Shown piece by piece: positions 1-6,823 of a DNA stretch of 26,180 nt. How positions within the stretch are numbered: the stretch's first letter is position 1; the number at the start of each line of letters is the position of its first letter. The stretch comes from CSSED10-109M sp964349455 (GTDB lineage Bacteria > Bacillota_I > Bacilli_A > RF39 > UBA660): the NCBI GenBank assembly GCA_964349455.1, contig CAYGGG010000006.1, positions 1 to 26,180 on the forward strand, given 5' to 3'. The translations under genes were made by a program, and so were the position numbers. The notes below the pieces were generated by a model. That model saw only the letters and a program-made list of their open reading frames with translations, made no database searches and had not been told where the DNA came from.

Positions 1-417
1 GACAAAGGGTTTATTACTTTTTATATATTCTAACGATAAATTGTAAAATTTCTCTTCTCTTTTTTTTACATCAAAAGACAACAAATCACAAGCAGCCCAA
101 TTTTCAATTTTTACCACATATTTATCTAAATATTTCTTCATTAAGTCAAACTCTTTTATCTTTGTTATTAAAAACCCATTAATCGAAACGTTTTCATAAT
201 ATTTATCCAACTCTAAATCCAAAAAAGAATAGAAATTTCCTTCACTAATGTTTTGAACTATATCTTTTATTACTGGTGTTTTAATCGCTAGGACAGGCAT
301 TTGCGTATTCAATATCTTCCGCCCCCACTCAATTTTTTCTTCATTTTTAAAAGATTCCAAGTATTTATTAAATTCTTTTCCATCTTGTATGTTCCATTTT
401 TCTTTTATTAAATTCAT
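1..417 (-). CDS. AlkD-like DNA alkylation repair glycosylase, N-terminal part (cut by window edge)
   Basis: The minus strand from the ATG at 417 is open for 139 codons to the window edge, so the C-terminus is missing. The product resembles the AlkD/DNA alkylation repair HEAT-repeat family, which excises N3- and N7-alkylated purines. Family-like segments are LNTQMPVLAIKTPVIKDI (the 'PVLGVRTPVLR' region), YYENVSINGFLITKIKEF (the 'EE..LQGLVIGYLK' helix) and VVKIENWAACDLLSF (the 'I.NWA.CD' segment). The start overlaps the stop of the upstream MazG-like gene as ATGA, indicating translational coupling in an SDR-MazG-AlkD operon. The family call comes from motif memory on an incomplete protein; catalytic residues further downstream are not visible. 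Confidence 0.72.
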   Translation of the reverse strand, partial: MNLIKEKWNIQDGKEFNKYLESFKNEEKIEWGRKILNTQMPVLAIKTPVIKDIVQNISEGNFYSFLDLELDKYYENVSINGFLITKIKEFDLMKKYLDKYVVKIENWAACDLLSFDVKKREEKFYNLSLEYIKSNKPFV

Positions 418-743
418 TTCCCTTTTCGTTCCCATCGATCACTATCTCTTTTTGTTACTTTTTCCATTTTTCTTTCAAAAGCAACCCCTAAGTCGATCTT
501 TTCAGAATTAGCAAGACAAATCATCGAGAAAAGCAAATCACCAATTTCTTCTTCCAATAATTTTAAATCCTCTCCCTTTTTACTTTTTTTATCACCATAT
601 AAAGTATTAACAACCCGTGCAATCTCCCCCATTTCTTCAACCATTGCTGCTAACATTGATAATGGTTCAAAATAGGGCTTTTCAAACTGATTAACCCACT
701 GATCAACTTCTTTTTGCATTTCAACAATTTTCTTATCACTCAT
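414..743 (-). CDS. MazG-like nucleotide pyrophosphohydrolase (YpjD type)
   Basis: A 109-residue protein resembling B. subtilis YpjD, a single-domain MazG-family enzyme. The family hydrolyses nucleoside triphosphates to monophosphate plus pyrophosphate with Mg2+. The metal-binding acidic motifs are visible: EEMGE at residues 36-40 and EEEIGD at about 64-69. The N-terminal VDQWVNQFEKPYF..L and C-terminal RDSDRW segments also match YpjD-type proteins. The start has an AAAGGAG ribosome binding site, and the gene follows the SDR stop by 14 bases. Its TGA stop overlaps the AlkD-like start. Neighbours suggest nucleotide-pool or damage housekeeping, but the exact substrate is unknown. Confidence 0.85.
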   Translation of the reverse strand: MSDKKIVEMQKEVDQWVNQFEKPYFEPLSMLAAMVEEMGEIARVVNTLYGDKKSKKGEDLKLLEEEIGDLLFSMICLANSEKIDLGVAFERKMEKVTKRDSDRWERKGK

Positions 744-757
744 TTTTTTCTCCTTTG

Positions 758-1495
758 CTATTTTAATGTGAATCCACCATCAACGGCAATAATCTGTCCG
801 GTTATAAACGATGCCTTATCCGACAATAAGAATAAAACAGCATCAGCAACTTCTTCCGGTTTTCCAACTCTTTTAATAATTGAAAGATCGGTTGTCCAAC
901 CAGGGTCTTCCCCAATACTATCGGTCAAAGGTGTATCAATTAATCCTGGTGCAACTCCATTAACTCTTACAAGTGGATTTTTATGATATCTTGCAAAAGA
1001 TTTTGTCAATGAAATAATTCCCGCTTTTGTCGCCGAATATATTACACCATAAGGTTCACCGATTATTCCATCAACCGATGTTATCGTCACAATTGATCCA
1101 TTTGTGCCAGTTTTACTGATAAGTTCTCCTATTATCTTCAATGTCCAAAAAGTTCCTTTTAAATTAGTATCTATTGTTTTTTCAACATTTTCATCAGTTA
1201 TATTATCGATTCCACAAGGAGTGGGCAGAATACCTGCATTTGCAACCAAGTAATCAAGTTTCCCAAATTGTTCTTGTATCCAACTTCTCATATTAATGAT
1301 TTCTTGTTTTTTCGATACATCCGCCTTATAGAAATATAGATTATTATTATCTCCAAATTCCATATTCATATTATCTTTTGTAAACTCACTATTACTATTA
1401 ATAATTACAATACAACCTTCACACAACAACCCTTTAGCAATTTCTTTCCCAATTCCGCTTGTCGATCCCGTCACTAACGCTATCTTTTTTTCCAC
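758..1495 (-). CDS. SDR-family NAD(P)-dependent oxidoreductase (FabG-like)
   Basis: A 245-residue classical short-chain dehydrogenase/reductase. The Rossmann cofactor motif TGSTSGIG is at residues 9-16, NAG at 86-88, catalytic Ser140, and YxxxK as Y153/K157. The C-terminus carries the usual VDGG. The enzyme would reduce a carbonyl or oxidise an alcohol; the FabG-like fold does not give the substrate. The start is a GTG preceded by an AGAGGTG ribosome binding site eight bases upstream. An extended -10-like TGATATAAT lies at about 1516-1524, but it is too close to the ribosome binding site to be assigned with confidence. It is first gene of the run into the MazG-like and AlkD-like genes. Confidence 0.88.
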   Translation of the reverse strand: MEKKIALVTGSTSGIGKEIAKGLLCEGCIVIINSNSEFTKDNMNMEFGDNNNLYFYKADVSKKQEIINMRSWIQEQFGKLDYLVANAGILPTPCGIDNITDENVEKTIDTNLKGTFWTLKIIGELISKTGTNGSIVTITSVDGIIGEPYGVIYSATKAGIISLTKSFARYHKNPLVRVNGVAPGLIDTPLTDSIGEDPGWTTDLSIIKRVGKPEEVADAVLFLLSDKASFITGQIIAVDGGFTLK

Positions 1496-1877
1496 TATAT
1501 ATTCACCTCTAATTAATTATATCAAAAAACTTAATATAAATATATCAAGCTCTTGGTTTTTCAATCATTATTTCTTATTAAGCATTTTTTTCAAAATTCC
1601 TTGACTTTTCAAGATAATTATCCAAAATCCCTCCTTTATTTTTTTGCAAATATTGCTCAATAATTTCATCAAATATTTTTCAGCAACTTTCATTCTATTT
1701 TCTTTAAAACTACTCTCTCCTAATTGATTTTAATTATTACTTGCTGTGTTTAATTTACTAATCAAAATAGAAAAAACCACAATCGCTCTTGGTTTCTTAA
1801 TACATTATTATCTAATAGCAATAATATTCAAAAAAATAGTAAAAGTGGGAAAATTAAAATCACAAAAACTCCCATAA

Positions 1878-1982
1878 TTATTTCTTATCCACTTTGTCAT
1901 CTTTTTTCAATATGATTACAAGTCTTTCTGATACTTCATTCAATGTATCGTGCGGTAATGGCACATGATAATCAGTTGACAA
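1878..1982 (-). pseudogene. C-terminal remnant of a paralogue of the WDGH-type gene at 3017-3427
   Basis: The minus strand reads ...LNEVSERLVIILKKDDK and ends at a TAA at 1878-1880. This aligns with the end of the nearby WDGH-type protein (QEALERFRSILKKDDKERKR). The DNA match is also direct: CTTTGTCATCTTTTTT followed by a similar AT-rich stretch and an Ala/Glu-rich helix. No start codon or upstream body of the gene is present; the sequence to the right is the promoter of the next gene. Best read as the tail of a lost duplicate. The match covers only about 30 codons. Confidence 0.45.
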
Positions 1983-2004
1983 AACGATTAAAAAATGATA
2001 TCTT
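1976..2004 (+). promoter_or_regulatory. Sigma-A-type promoter of the GDPD gene
   Basis: A perfect -35 TTGACA (1976-1981) is followed after 17 bases by TATCTT (1999-2004). The predicted transcript starts near 2011, leaving a short leader with an AAGGAAGTG ribosome binding site before the ATG at 2032. Confidence 0.7.
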
Positions 2005-2031
2005 AAGCAACAACAAAAAGGAAGTGGTATA

Positions 2032-2931
2032 ATGTCCGAAATCTTTAGTCAGCGAATTGCCCATCGCGGCGATCATAGTTGTGTTAACAGCTATCGACAA
2101 TTGTTAAAGTTTATCGAACATTTAATTTCAACCTTGAAAATTGAAGGTCACTCAAATAACAAAATAATTGAAATAACAAAAGAGTATATTCGAGAATTAA
2201 CAGTTCAGAATACAATTGAATCTGTCAAAAAAGCAGGTGAAAATTCTTGTGCTGCTGAAATTGATGTCATATTTGATTATGAGACCAAACAAGTTTTTGT
2301 CATACATAGCATCAAAACATTGAGGGATTTAACCGGTAAACCAGCCCTGACGTTAAAAGATATTCAAAATCCTGAAGAACGGAAAAAATATCCATTACTT
2401 GAAATATGCACAGTTCCTACCCTTGATGAATTATTCCTGTCACTGGAGGGGAGCGAAGTTCCTTTATTAATTGAAGTAAAAGCCTCAAATGTAATTGCAA
2501 CGTTAAAACAAGCCTCTATCGGGAATGTGAATGATTCATATATCAAAAAATCTTTAGAAACAATTAAAGCAATTGCAACTACGTGCAACTATAAAGGTAA
2601 AATAGCTATTCAAAGTTTTTCGCCAAGTATAATCCAAGCAAAAAGAGATGTTGGTTTCGACGTTCCAGTTGGCCTATTAATGGTGCCAAATCTATTTGGA
2701 ATATATAATAAAATTGTAGGCGAAATCGGTGATGAATTAGATTTTATTTCAATATGTAAGTCCTTTCCTTCAAGAAATATTGTTAATAGTTTTCTTGAAA
2801 GAAAAAATGACGGCAATATTTTCATCTGGACAATAACCAGCCATGACCAATTGAAAACAGCTTTTGATTTTGGAGCGCACGCTGTCATCACAGAAGAAGA
2901 ACAATTAAGAATAGACGGGAAAACTAGATAG
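2032..2931 (+). CDS. Glycerophosphodiester phosphodiesterase family protein
   Basis: A 299-residue GDPD-family protein with no signal peptide, so probably cytoplasmic. The family hydrolyses glycerophosphodiesters to sn-glycerol 3-phosphate and an alcohol. The catalytic HRG is at residues 11-13, the metal ligands of AEIDV at E76/D78, the second histidine in VIHS (H92), IEVK at 147-150, QSFSP in the middle, and a C-terminal WTITS...VITE. Two points are unusual. HRG is separated from the 'NT...A' helix (N60) by about 45 extra residues, and the normal HD is HS. It is the only rightward gene of the window, with its own promoter and a shared terminator. Substrate unknown. Confidence 0.85.
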   Translation: MSEIFSQRIAHRGDHSCVNSYRQLLKFIEHLISTLKIEGHSNNKIIEITKEYIRELTVQNTIESVKKAGENSCAAEIDVIFDYETKQVFVIHSIKTLRDLTGKPALTLKDIQNPEERKKYPLLEICTVPTLDELFLSLEGSEVPLLIEVKASNVIATLKQASIGNVNDSYIKKSLETIKAIATTCNYKGKIAIQSFSPSIIQAKRDVGFDVPVGLLMVPNLFGIYNKIVGEIGDELDFISICKSFPSRNIVNSFLERKNDGNIFIWTITSHDQLKTAFDFGAHAVITEEEQLRIDGKTR

Positions 2932-2968
2932 AATACAACCCTAGTATTAATTGTAAAGATTGCCATAT

Positions 2969-3000
2969 AAAAAGGTTTATGGGAAACCACAAACCTTTTT
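2969..3000. terminator. Bidirectional intrinsic terminator
   Basis: AAAAAGGTTT (2969-2978) pairs perfectly with AAACCTTTTT (2991-3000) around a 12-base loop. The stem gives a T run in both directions, so it can end the rightward GDPD gene and the leftward WDGH-type gene, which converge here. Confidence 0.85.
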
Positions 3001-3016
3001 ATATTTAACCTCAAAA

Positions 3017-3427
3017 TTATCTCTTTCTTTCTTTGTCATCTTTTTTTAATATGCTTCTAAACCTTTCTAATGCCTCTTGTGATGTATAGCCATCATATTT
3101 AGGAGCATTAGGTATTTCTTGAACATCAAACAAATCCCAAAAATCAATTTTAAAATGATAGCAAGCGGGTCCTTCCGGGGTATATAATCCAACAACAAAA
3201 TCGCCTTCAAACATCGGGTCGTTTTCTTCGTCAAAATGTCTTTTTGATTTCCACGCTATATCTCTGTTTTGACTACATATTATGCCAAATAAAACAAGCC
3301 TTTGAAGGTATAAATCTCCAAACGTATGCCATTTATCACTAACTTTTTTCGTGTTTAACACACCTGCGTCTTTCATTGTCGCAATTATTGCATTAACATC
3401 TTTATACGAGTCATTTTCGACTCCCAT
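3017..3427 (-). CDS. Phage-associated WDGH-type domain protein
   Basis: A 136-residue soluble protein. The order HTFGDLYLQRLVLFGIIC, then WKSKRHFDEEN, FVVGLY, YHFKIDFWDLF and a final PKYDGYTSQEALERF matches the small phage or prophage proteins named after a WDGH motif; here that motif is degenerate (YDGY). Their function is unknown. The ATG has a strong AGGTGGTGA ribosome binding site, and an extended -10-like TGTTATACT precedes it at about 3443-3451. Convergent with the GDPD gene. A tail of a second copy survives at 1878-1982, so a duplication existed here. The family call rests on recognised motifs only. Confidence 0.65.
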   Translation of the reverse strand: MGVENDSYKDVNAIIATMKDAGVLNTKKVSDKWHTFGDLYLQRLVLFGIICSQNRDIAWKSKRHFDEENDPMFEGDFVVGLYTPEGPACYHFKIDFWDLFDVQEIPNAPKYDGYTSQEALERFRSILKKDDKERKR

Positions 3428-3561
3428 AATATCACCACCTAAAGTATAACAAAAAAACGCCCAAACCCGAGTTTCGCTTCAAATTAGCTTTACTCACACC
3501 CACTTACAACGGCTAACGATGATTAAGAAAAATTCATTTTTTTTATGTTAATAGCAAAGTA

Positions 3562-3831
3562 TTATTTTTTTGCTTCAGTAGTCCACTGCCCAAAAAAATT
3601 TATATGTCCATCATAATCTTTTTCGGAAGTTGTATCAATTATATTTACGAACTCTTCATCCGTTGTTTGTTCTGTTATTTCGTTACCAAATAAATATGAC
3701 TTTCCATAATGATCCATTTGCACTTTATCTGTTAATTCTATTCCCATTTTTTGAAAATTTTTATTTACTCTTTCATTTAAGTCCTTATTTGCTTTACTAG
3801 CTACCTCTAAACTCTCTTTTGACAAACTCAT
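3562..3831 (-). CDS. Hypothetical 89-residue protein
   Basis: Not recognised. It is a small acidic, soluble protein with no signal peptide, membrane segment or cysteine. The N-terminal 35 residues are helical and charged; the rest contains aromatic-rich stretches (DHYGKSYLFGN, GHINFFGQW). The ATG follows an AAGGGTGA ribosome binding site and a good promoter, so it is probably expressed. It sits alone between the WDGH-type gene and the MFS transporter, in the accessory part of the window. Confidence 0.65.
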   Translation of the reverse strand: MSLSKESLEVASKANKDLNERVNKNFQKMGIELTDKVQMDHYGKSYLFGNEITEQTTDEEFVNIIDTTSEKDYDGHINFFGQWTTEAKK

Positions 3832-3852
3832 ATTATCACCCTTTCTAGTAAA

Positions 3853-3893
3853 ATTATATCATAAAAAAATGATTCCCTTCAATTAATTTGAAG
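3853..3893 (-). promoter_or_regulatory. Promoter of the 89-residue gene with overlapping inverted repeat
   Basis: On the minus strand TTGAAG (3882-3877) is followed after 18 bases by TATAAT (3858-3853). The -35 element forms one arm of a perfect CTTCAA-N5-TTGAAG inverted repeat (3877-3893), a possible operator; adjacent is the palindrome GAATATATTC. Regulator unknown. Confidence 0.55.
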
Positions 3894-3986
3894 AATATAT
3901 TCTAATTATACAATCTTCTTTCTAACTTTTGGCAGCCTGTCCATTTTTAAGCAGCACTTTGCACCTAGCTATAACATGATTATTCT

Positions 3987-5126
3987 TTAATTTATGACCC
4001 TATTATAATAGCCTTTTTTCCTTATCTCTGTTCTTAACAAATATATACTAATAGATAGCAGTATTGTAAATACAAAAGCTAATTTAATTAAATACATATG
4101 ATTATTTTCCAGTAAAATCCCTGCTAAGAAAGCACCAATCGCAAGCCCAACATACTCGCTGGTTGCCTGTATTCCCATTAATAAAGATGTTCTTCCATCT
4201 GAATATATACTTTGAATTCTCATCTCTAAACTTATAGCAAGTACATTGCTGTACAGCCTATTAAATAATAATAATATTATTATTACAACCGGATTCCCGA
4301 ATAGGGCAAATACAAATAGTATATTTAAAGCAATTAATAACCTATCTTCGGTTTTTTTCTTTACCTCCCTTTTTAACGCCAAATTTGTAACTATTGCTCC
4401 GATTACATAGCCTATTAAACTATACATTCCCAAATACACATATCCTAAATCCAAACTGATAACTATTAAAATCCCGACCATTGTGTTAATTAATCCCCAC
4501 TGTATGCAAGAAATTATATAATATAGAGAGTATAATTTTGCTGTTTTCTCTTTTAATAAGTCCGTATATCCTACCTTTATTTTTGTATTCAAATTTTTAG
4601 GTTTTATATTTTTTTGAAACAAATATATAAAAAATAAAATTGTAAAAGCAACTATTGTTATACCAATGGAAATTTGGTATCTGTGTGGTATGTCCGCCAA
4701 CATTAAAACTAAAAATAATATCGCGCCAATTCCATAACTAACATTAGCTACAAATCTTAACTTCCCATAACTCTTTGCATCATTATTAACATCTATAACA
4801 TAACTCTGTAAAAGTGTCCATTGTATCCATATTGCCATTCCTTGAGTAACATTGCATATTAAAGCAATTGTTTTATTGTTAGTAAAAATTATTATTAACA
4901 ATGAAATGATAATAATTAAAATTGCTGTTAAAGAAAATATTTTATAACCATATTTTCTTACCGCTTTCTGTATAAACAATTGCAAAAGCGCAGTTAATAT
5001 AAATAATGCCGAAATCGACATTCCTATTTCAGATATTTGAATATTCTTTTGAAAAAACAAAAGTTGGATAACATAATCTAGGTATCCATCACTAGTGCTA
5101 AGAAAAACAATAATTAATATAAGCAA
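3987..5126 (-). CDS. MFS-type membrane transporter
   Basis: About 380 residues with around 12 hydrophobic segments, a short charged central loop (near residues 185-205) and a basic tail, consistent with the major facilitator superfamily. The layout loosely resembles LacY/nucleoside-H+ symporter-like or drug-efflux members; no substrate motif is recognised. The longest open frame starts at a TTG at 5159, but another TTG at 5126 is placed eight bases after a GAGG ribosome binding site and gives a normal N-terminus (LLILIIVFLSTSDGYLDYV), so I chose it. The gene overlaps the end of the upstream ORF by a few bases. Confidence 0.75.
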   Translation of the reverse strand: MLILIIVFLSTSDGYLDYVIQLLFFQKNIQISEIGMSISALFILTALLQLFIQKAVRKYGYKIFSLTAILIIIISLLIIIFTNNKTIALICNVTQGMAIWIQWTLLQSYVIDVNNDAKSYGKLRFVANVSYGIGAILFLVLMLADIPHRYQISIGITIVAFTILFFIYLFQKNIKPKNLNTKIKVGYTDLLKEKTAKLYSLYYIISCIQWGLINTMVGILIVISLDLGYVYLGMYSLIGYVIGAIVTNLALKREVKKKTEDRLLIALNILFVFALFGNPVVIIILLLFNRLYSNVLAISLEMRIQSIYSDGRTSLLMGIQATSEYVGLAIGAFLAGILLENNHMYLIKLAFVFTILLSISIYLLRTEIRKKGYYNRVIN

Positions 5127-5476
5127 CTTTGCAACCTCATTTCTAAGTTGTTGAAACAATCATTACCAATATACGCTAATTTCCCCGCCAACCAACATTG
5201 GTCTCCTATTTTAGTTACAGGGTATGTTTTACTATCTCTTTTATCTAAGATATGTGCAAATTCATTTTCTTCTATTAAACACAGGGTGGCCTTTGCTAGG
5301 TGATCTAGCTCTACTGGATTATCGATATATGTTATATGTAGTGTATTAGACACTTCTCCTAGTTCTTCTTCGGGAGTTAAATCTCGATCTATATATTTTT
5401 CTATTACTGTTTCATTACGGCTTTTTTCTACATACCAAATTTCATCATTTAATTTTAAAGGACCCAAAAAAACCAA
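5114..5476 (-). CDS. Small ORF with partial FISUMP-like domain, possibly truncated
   Basis: A 120-codon open frame beginning at a TTG without a ribosome binding site; a stop lies 8 codons further upstream and no ATG is present. A GAGGGTG sequence upstream has no suitable start behind it. The C-terminal part (LDKRDSKTYPVTKIGDQCWL and the following AGKLAYIGNDC) resembles the start of the FISUMP domain, typically 'RDG.TYKTVKIG.Q.WMAENLNY....C'. That domain normally continues for well over 100 residues, but here the frame ends 20 residues later inside the MFS gene. It may be a decayed or truncated gene rather than a functional one. Function unknown. Confidence 0.45.
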   Translation of the reverse strand: MVFLGPLKLNDEIWYVEKSRNETVIEKYIDRDLTPEEELGEVSNTLHITYIDNPVELDHLAKATLCLIEENEFAHILDKRDSKTYPVTKIGDQCWLAGKLAYIGNDCFNNLEMRLQSCLY

Positions 5477-5581
5477 GGAGCCGTTGAAATTTAAGTTTTT
5501 TTACACCCTCTCTATATTTATAATTATACTATTTTTTTAAATAATTGCCTATATGTAAGTCGTTCAGCATAAAATTATAAA

Positions 5582-5612
5582 ATAAAAACCATTTAGTTAT
5601 AAGACTAAACGG
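5582..5612 (-). terminator. Intrinsic terminator after tRNA-Trp
   Basis: On the minus strand CCGTTTAGT (5612-5604) pairs with ACTAAATGG (5597-5589), one G-U pair, followed by TTTTTATTTT. It lies 13 bases beyond the CCA end of the tRNA. Confidence 0.8.
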
Positions 5613-5624
5613 CCGATTTTCAAC

Positions 5625-5698
5625 TGGCAGGGGCGGAGAGAATCGAACTCCCAACCACGGTTTTGGAGACCGTCATTATACCATTTAACTACGCCCCT
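5625..5698 (-). tRNA. trnW: tRNA-Trp (anticodon CCA), CCA end encoded
   Basis: A 74-base cloverleaf on the minus strand. The acceptor AGGGGCG pairs with CGCCCCU, followed by discriminator G and encoded CCA. The anticodon arm ACGGU-CUCCAAA-ACCGU gives anticodon CCA; the T loop is GGUUCGAUUC-like (GAGUUCGAUUCUC). It reads UGG only, agreeing with UGA being a stop in this genome. It has its own promoter and terminator. Confidence 0.95.
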
Positions 5699-5712
5699 GA
5701 ATAACAAAACCA

Positions 5713-5741
5713 ATTATAACATAACTGGCTTGAATATTCAA
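5713..5741 (-). promoter_or_regulatory. Promoter of tRNA-Trp
   Basis: TTGAAT (5741-5736), 17-base spacer, TATAAT (5718-5713) on the minus strand. The start point would be near 5706, about eight bases before the mature tRNA 5' end. The -35 abuts the htrA stop codon. Confidence 0.75.
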
Positions 5742-6815
5742 TTAGTTTTCCTTTAACACATTCGTTAATTCAATTTCAAGTTCAATCGTTTCATCATCTC
5801 TAATAATATCCAACTTAATCGTGTCGCCAACCTTATTCTTAAACAACAGAAATCGAAAATGAGCACTATTCTTAACTGTTTGATCATTCAACTTCAAAAC
5901 AACATCTTCCTTCATTAATCCCGCTGCCTCAGCATCGCTATCTTTTTCTGTCCCTAAAATAACAATTCCATCATGATAAGTTTTTGAAAGATAAATTTTA
6001 TTCATATATAGTGCCGTCGCATCACTAGCATCAATCATTGCAATTCCTAAATAAGGTCTTTTAATCGCTTCTCCAGTTTCAATTACTTTAATAATTTCCA
6101 TTGCAATTTCAATTGGAATTGCAAATCCCATTCCCTCGATTGTATCTTGAACAATTTTAAGCGAATTTACACCAATCACTTCACCCTTATCATTAACCAA
6201 AGGCCCACCACTATTACCGGGATTAATTGCTGCATCCGTTTGAATAACCTCAAATAATATTTTCTGATTCCCTAGCGTTGTTTCCACTTGTCGATTCTTT
6301 GCTGATAATATTCCTTTTGTTACACTCCCTATATACTGTCTGCCTAAAGGAGATCCAACCGTGAACACTGTTTCACCAATTTCTAGATCTGAGCTACTTC
6401 CTATTTTAACTACTTTTTCAGCCAACTCTGCTTTAATTGATAGAACAGCTAAATCAGTAAACAAATCATAACCTACTAAATCAGCCTCTGTTTCTTCTCC
6501 ATTATTAAATATGACCAAAAAGCGATCATTTTGACCGGTTACATGATAATTAGTAATAATTAAAGCTTTATCATCTTCTATTTTATAAATAAATCCAGTT
6601 CCCGATCCACTGACAGCATTAAATCGAATTGTTTCAATTAAAACTACTGCATCAAAAACCTCATTAATAGCTGGTACAATTGATTCTTCACCAGTAAAAT
6701 GTTTTGTTTCAATAACCTCTTTTTCAATTTTAATTGAATCAATTGTTTTTAAAGTTAAAAACGCTCCCGAAAAAAAAGAAATAACAATCGCTAAAACAAT
6801 CAATAACTTTTTCAT
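5742..6815 (-). CDS. htrA: HtrA/DegP-like membrane-anchored serine protease
   Basis: A 357-residue trypsin-like quality-control protease. An N-terminal membrane anchor (about residues 3-22) points the rest outside the cell. The catalytic triad is His91 (ITNYHV), Asp121 (LFTDLAVL) and Ser202 (NPGNSGGPL). One PDZ domain spans about 255-350. The ATG at 6815 is preceded by an ideal AGGAGGT; the frame stays open upstream but without such a site. It starts 8 bases after the Abi-family gene, so the two are probably co-transcribed. Expected role: degradation of misfolded exported proteins. Confidence 0.92.
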   Translation of the reverse strand: MKKLLIVLAIVISFFSGAFLTLKTIDSIKIEKEVIETKHFTGEESIVPAINEVFDAVVLIETIRFNAVSGSGTGFIYKIEDDKALIITNYHVTGQNDRFLVIFNNGEETEADLVGYDLFTDLAVLSIKAELAEKVVKIGSSSDLEIGETVFTVGSPLGRQYIGSVTKGILSAKNRQVETTLGNQKILFEVIQTDAAINPGNSGGPLVNDKGEVIGVNSLKIVQDTIEGMGFAIPIEIAMEIIKVIETGEAIKRPYLGIAMIDASDATALYMNKIYLSKTYHDGIVILGTEKDSDAEAAGLMKEDVVLKLNDQTVKNSAHFRFLLFKNKVGDTIKLDIIRDDETIELEIELTNVLKEN

Positions 6816-6823
6816 ATTACCTC

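Larger units (their letters stand above)
1496..2031. other. 536-bp intergenic region with gene debris and no intact gene
   Basis: No credible intact gene is present. A minus-strand open stretch of about 33 codons ends at the TAA at 1578-1580 and reads like a protein C-terminus (EIIEQYLQKNKGGILDNYLE), but it has no start and a stop lies just upstream. Two imperfectly repeated segments, about 1545-1585 and 1780-1822, share GCTCTTGGTTT followed by a CATTATT-like tract. The right end holds the WDGH-like gene remnant and the promoter of the glycerophosphodiesterase gene. The region looks like eroded accessory DNA. Confidence 0.5.

Noticed and set aside
5625..5698. tRNA-Trp as integration site for the accessory region on its left
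   Set aside because: No second copy of the tRNA 3' end and no integrase gene were seen in 1-5624.
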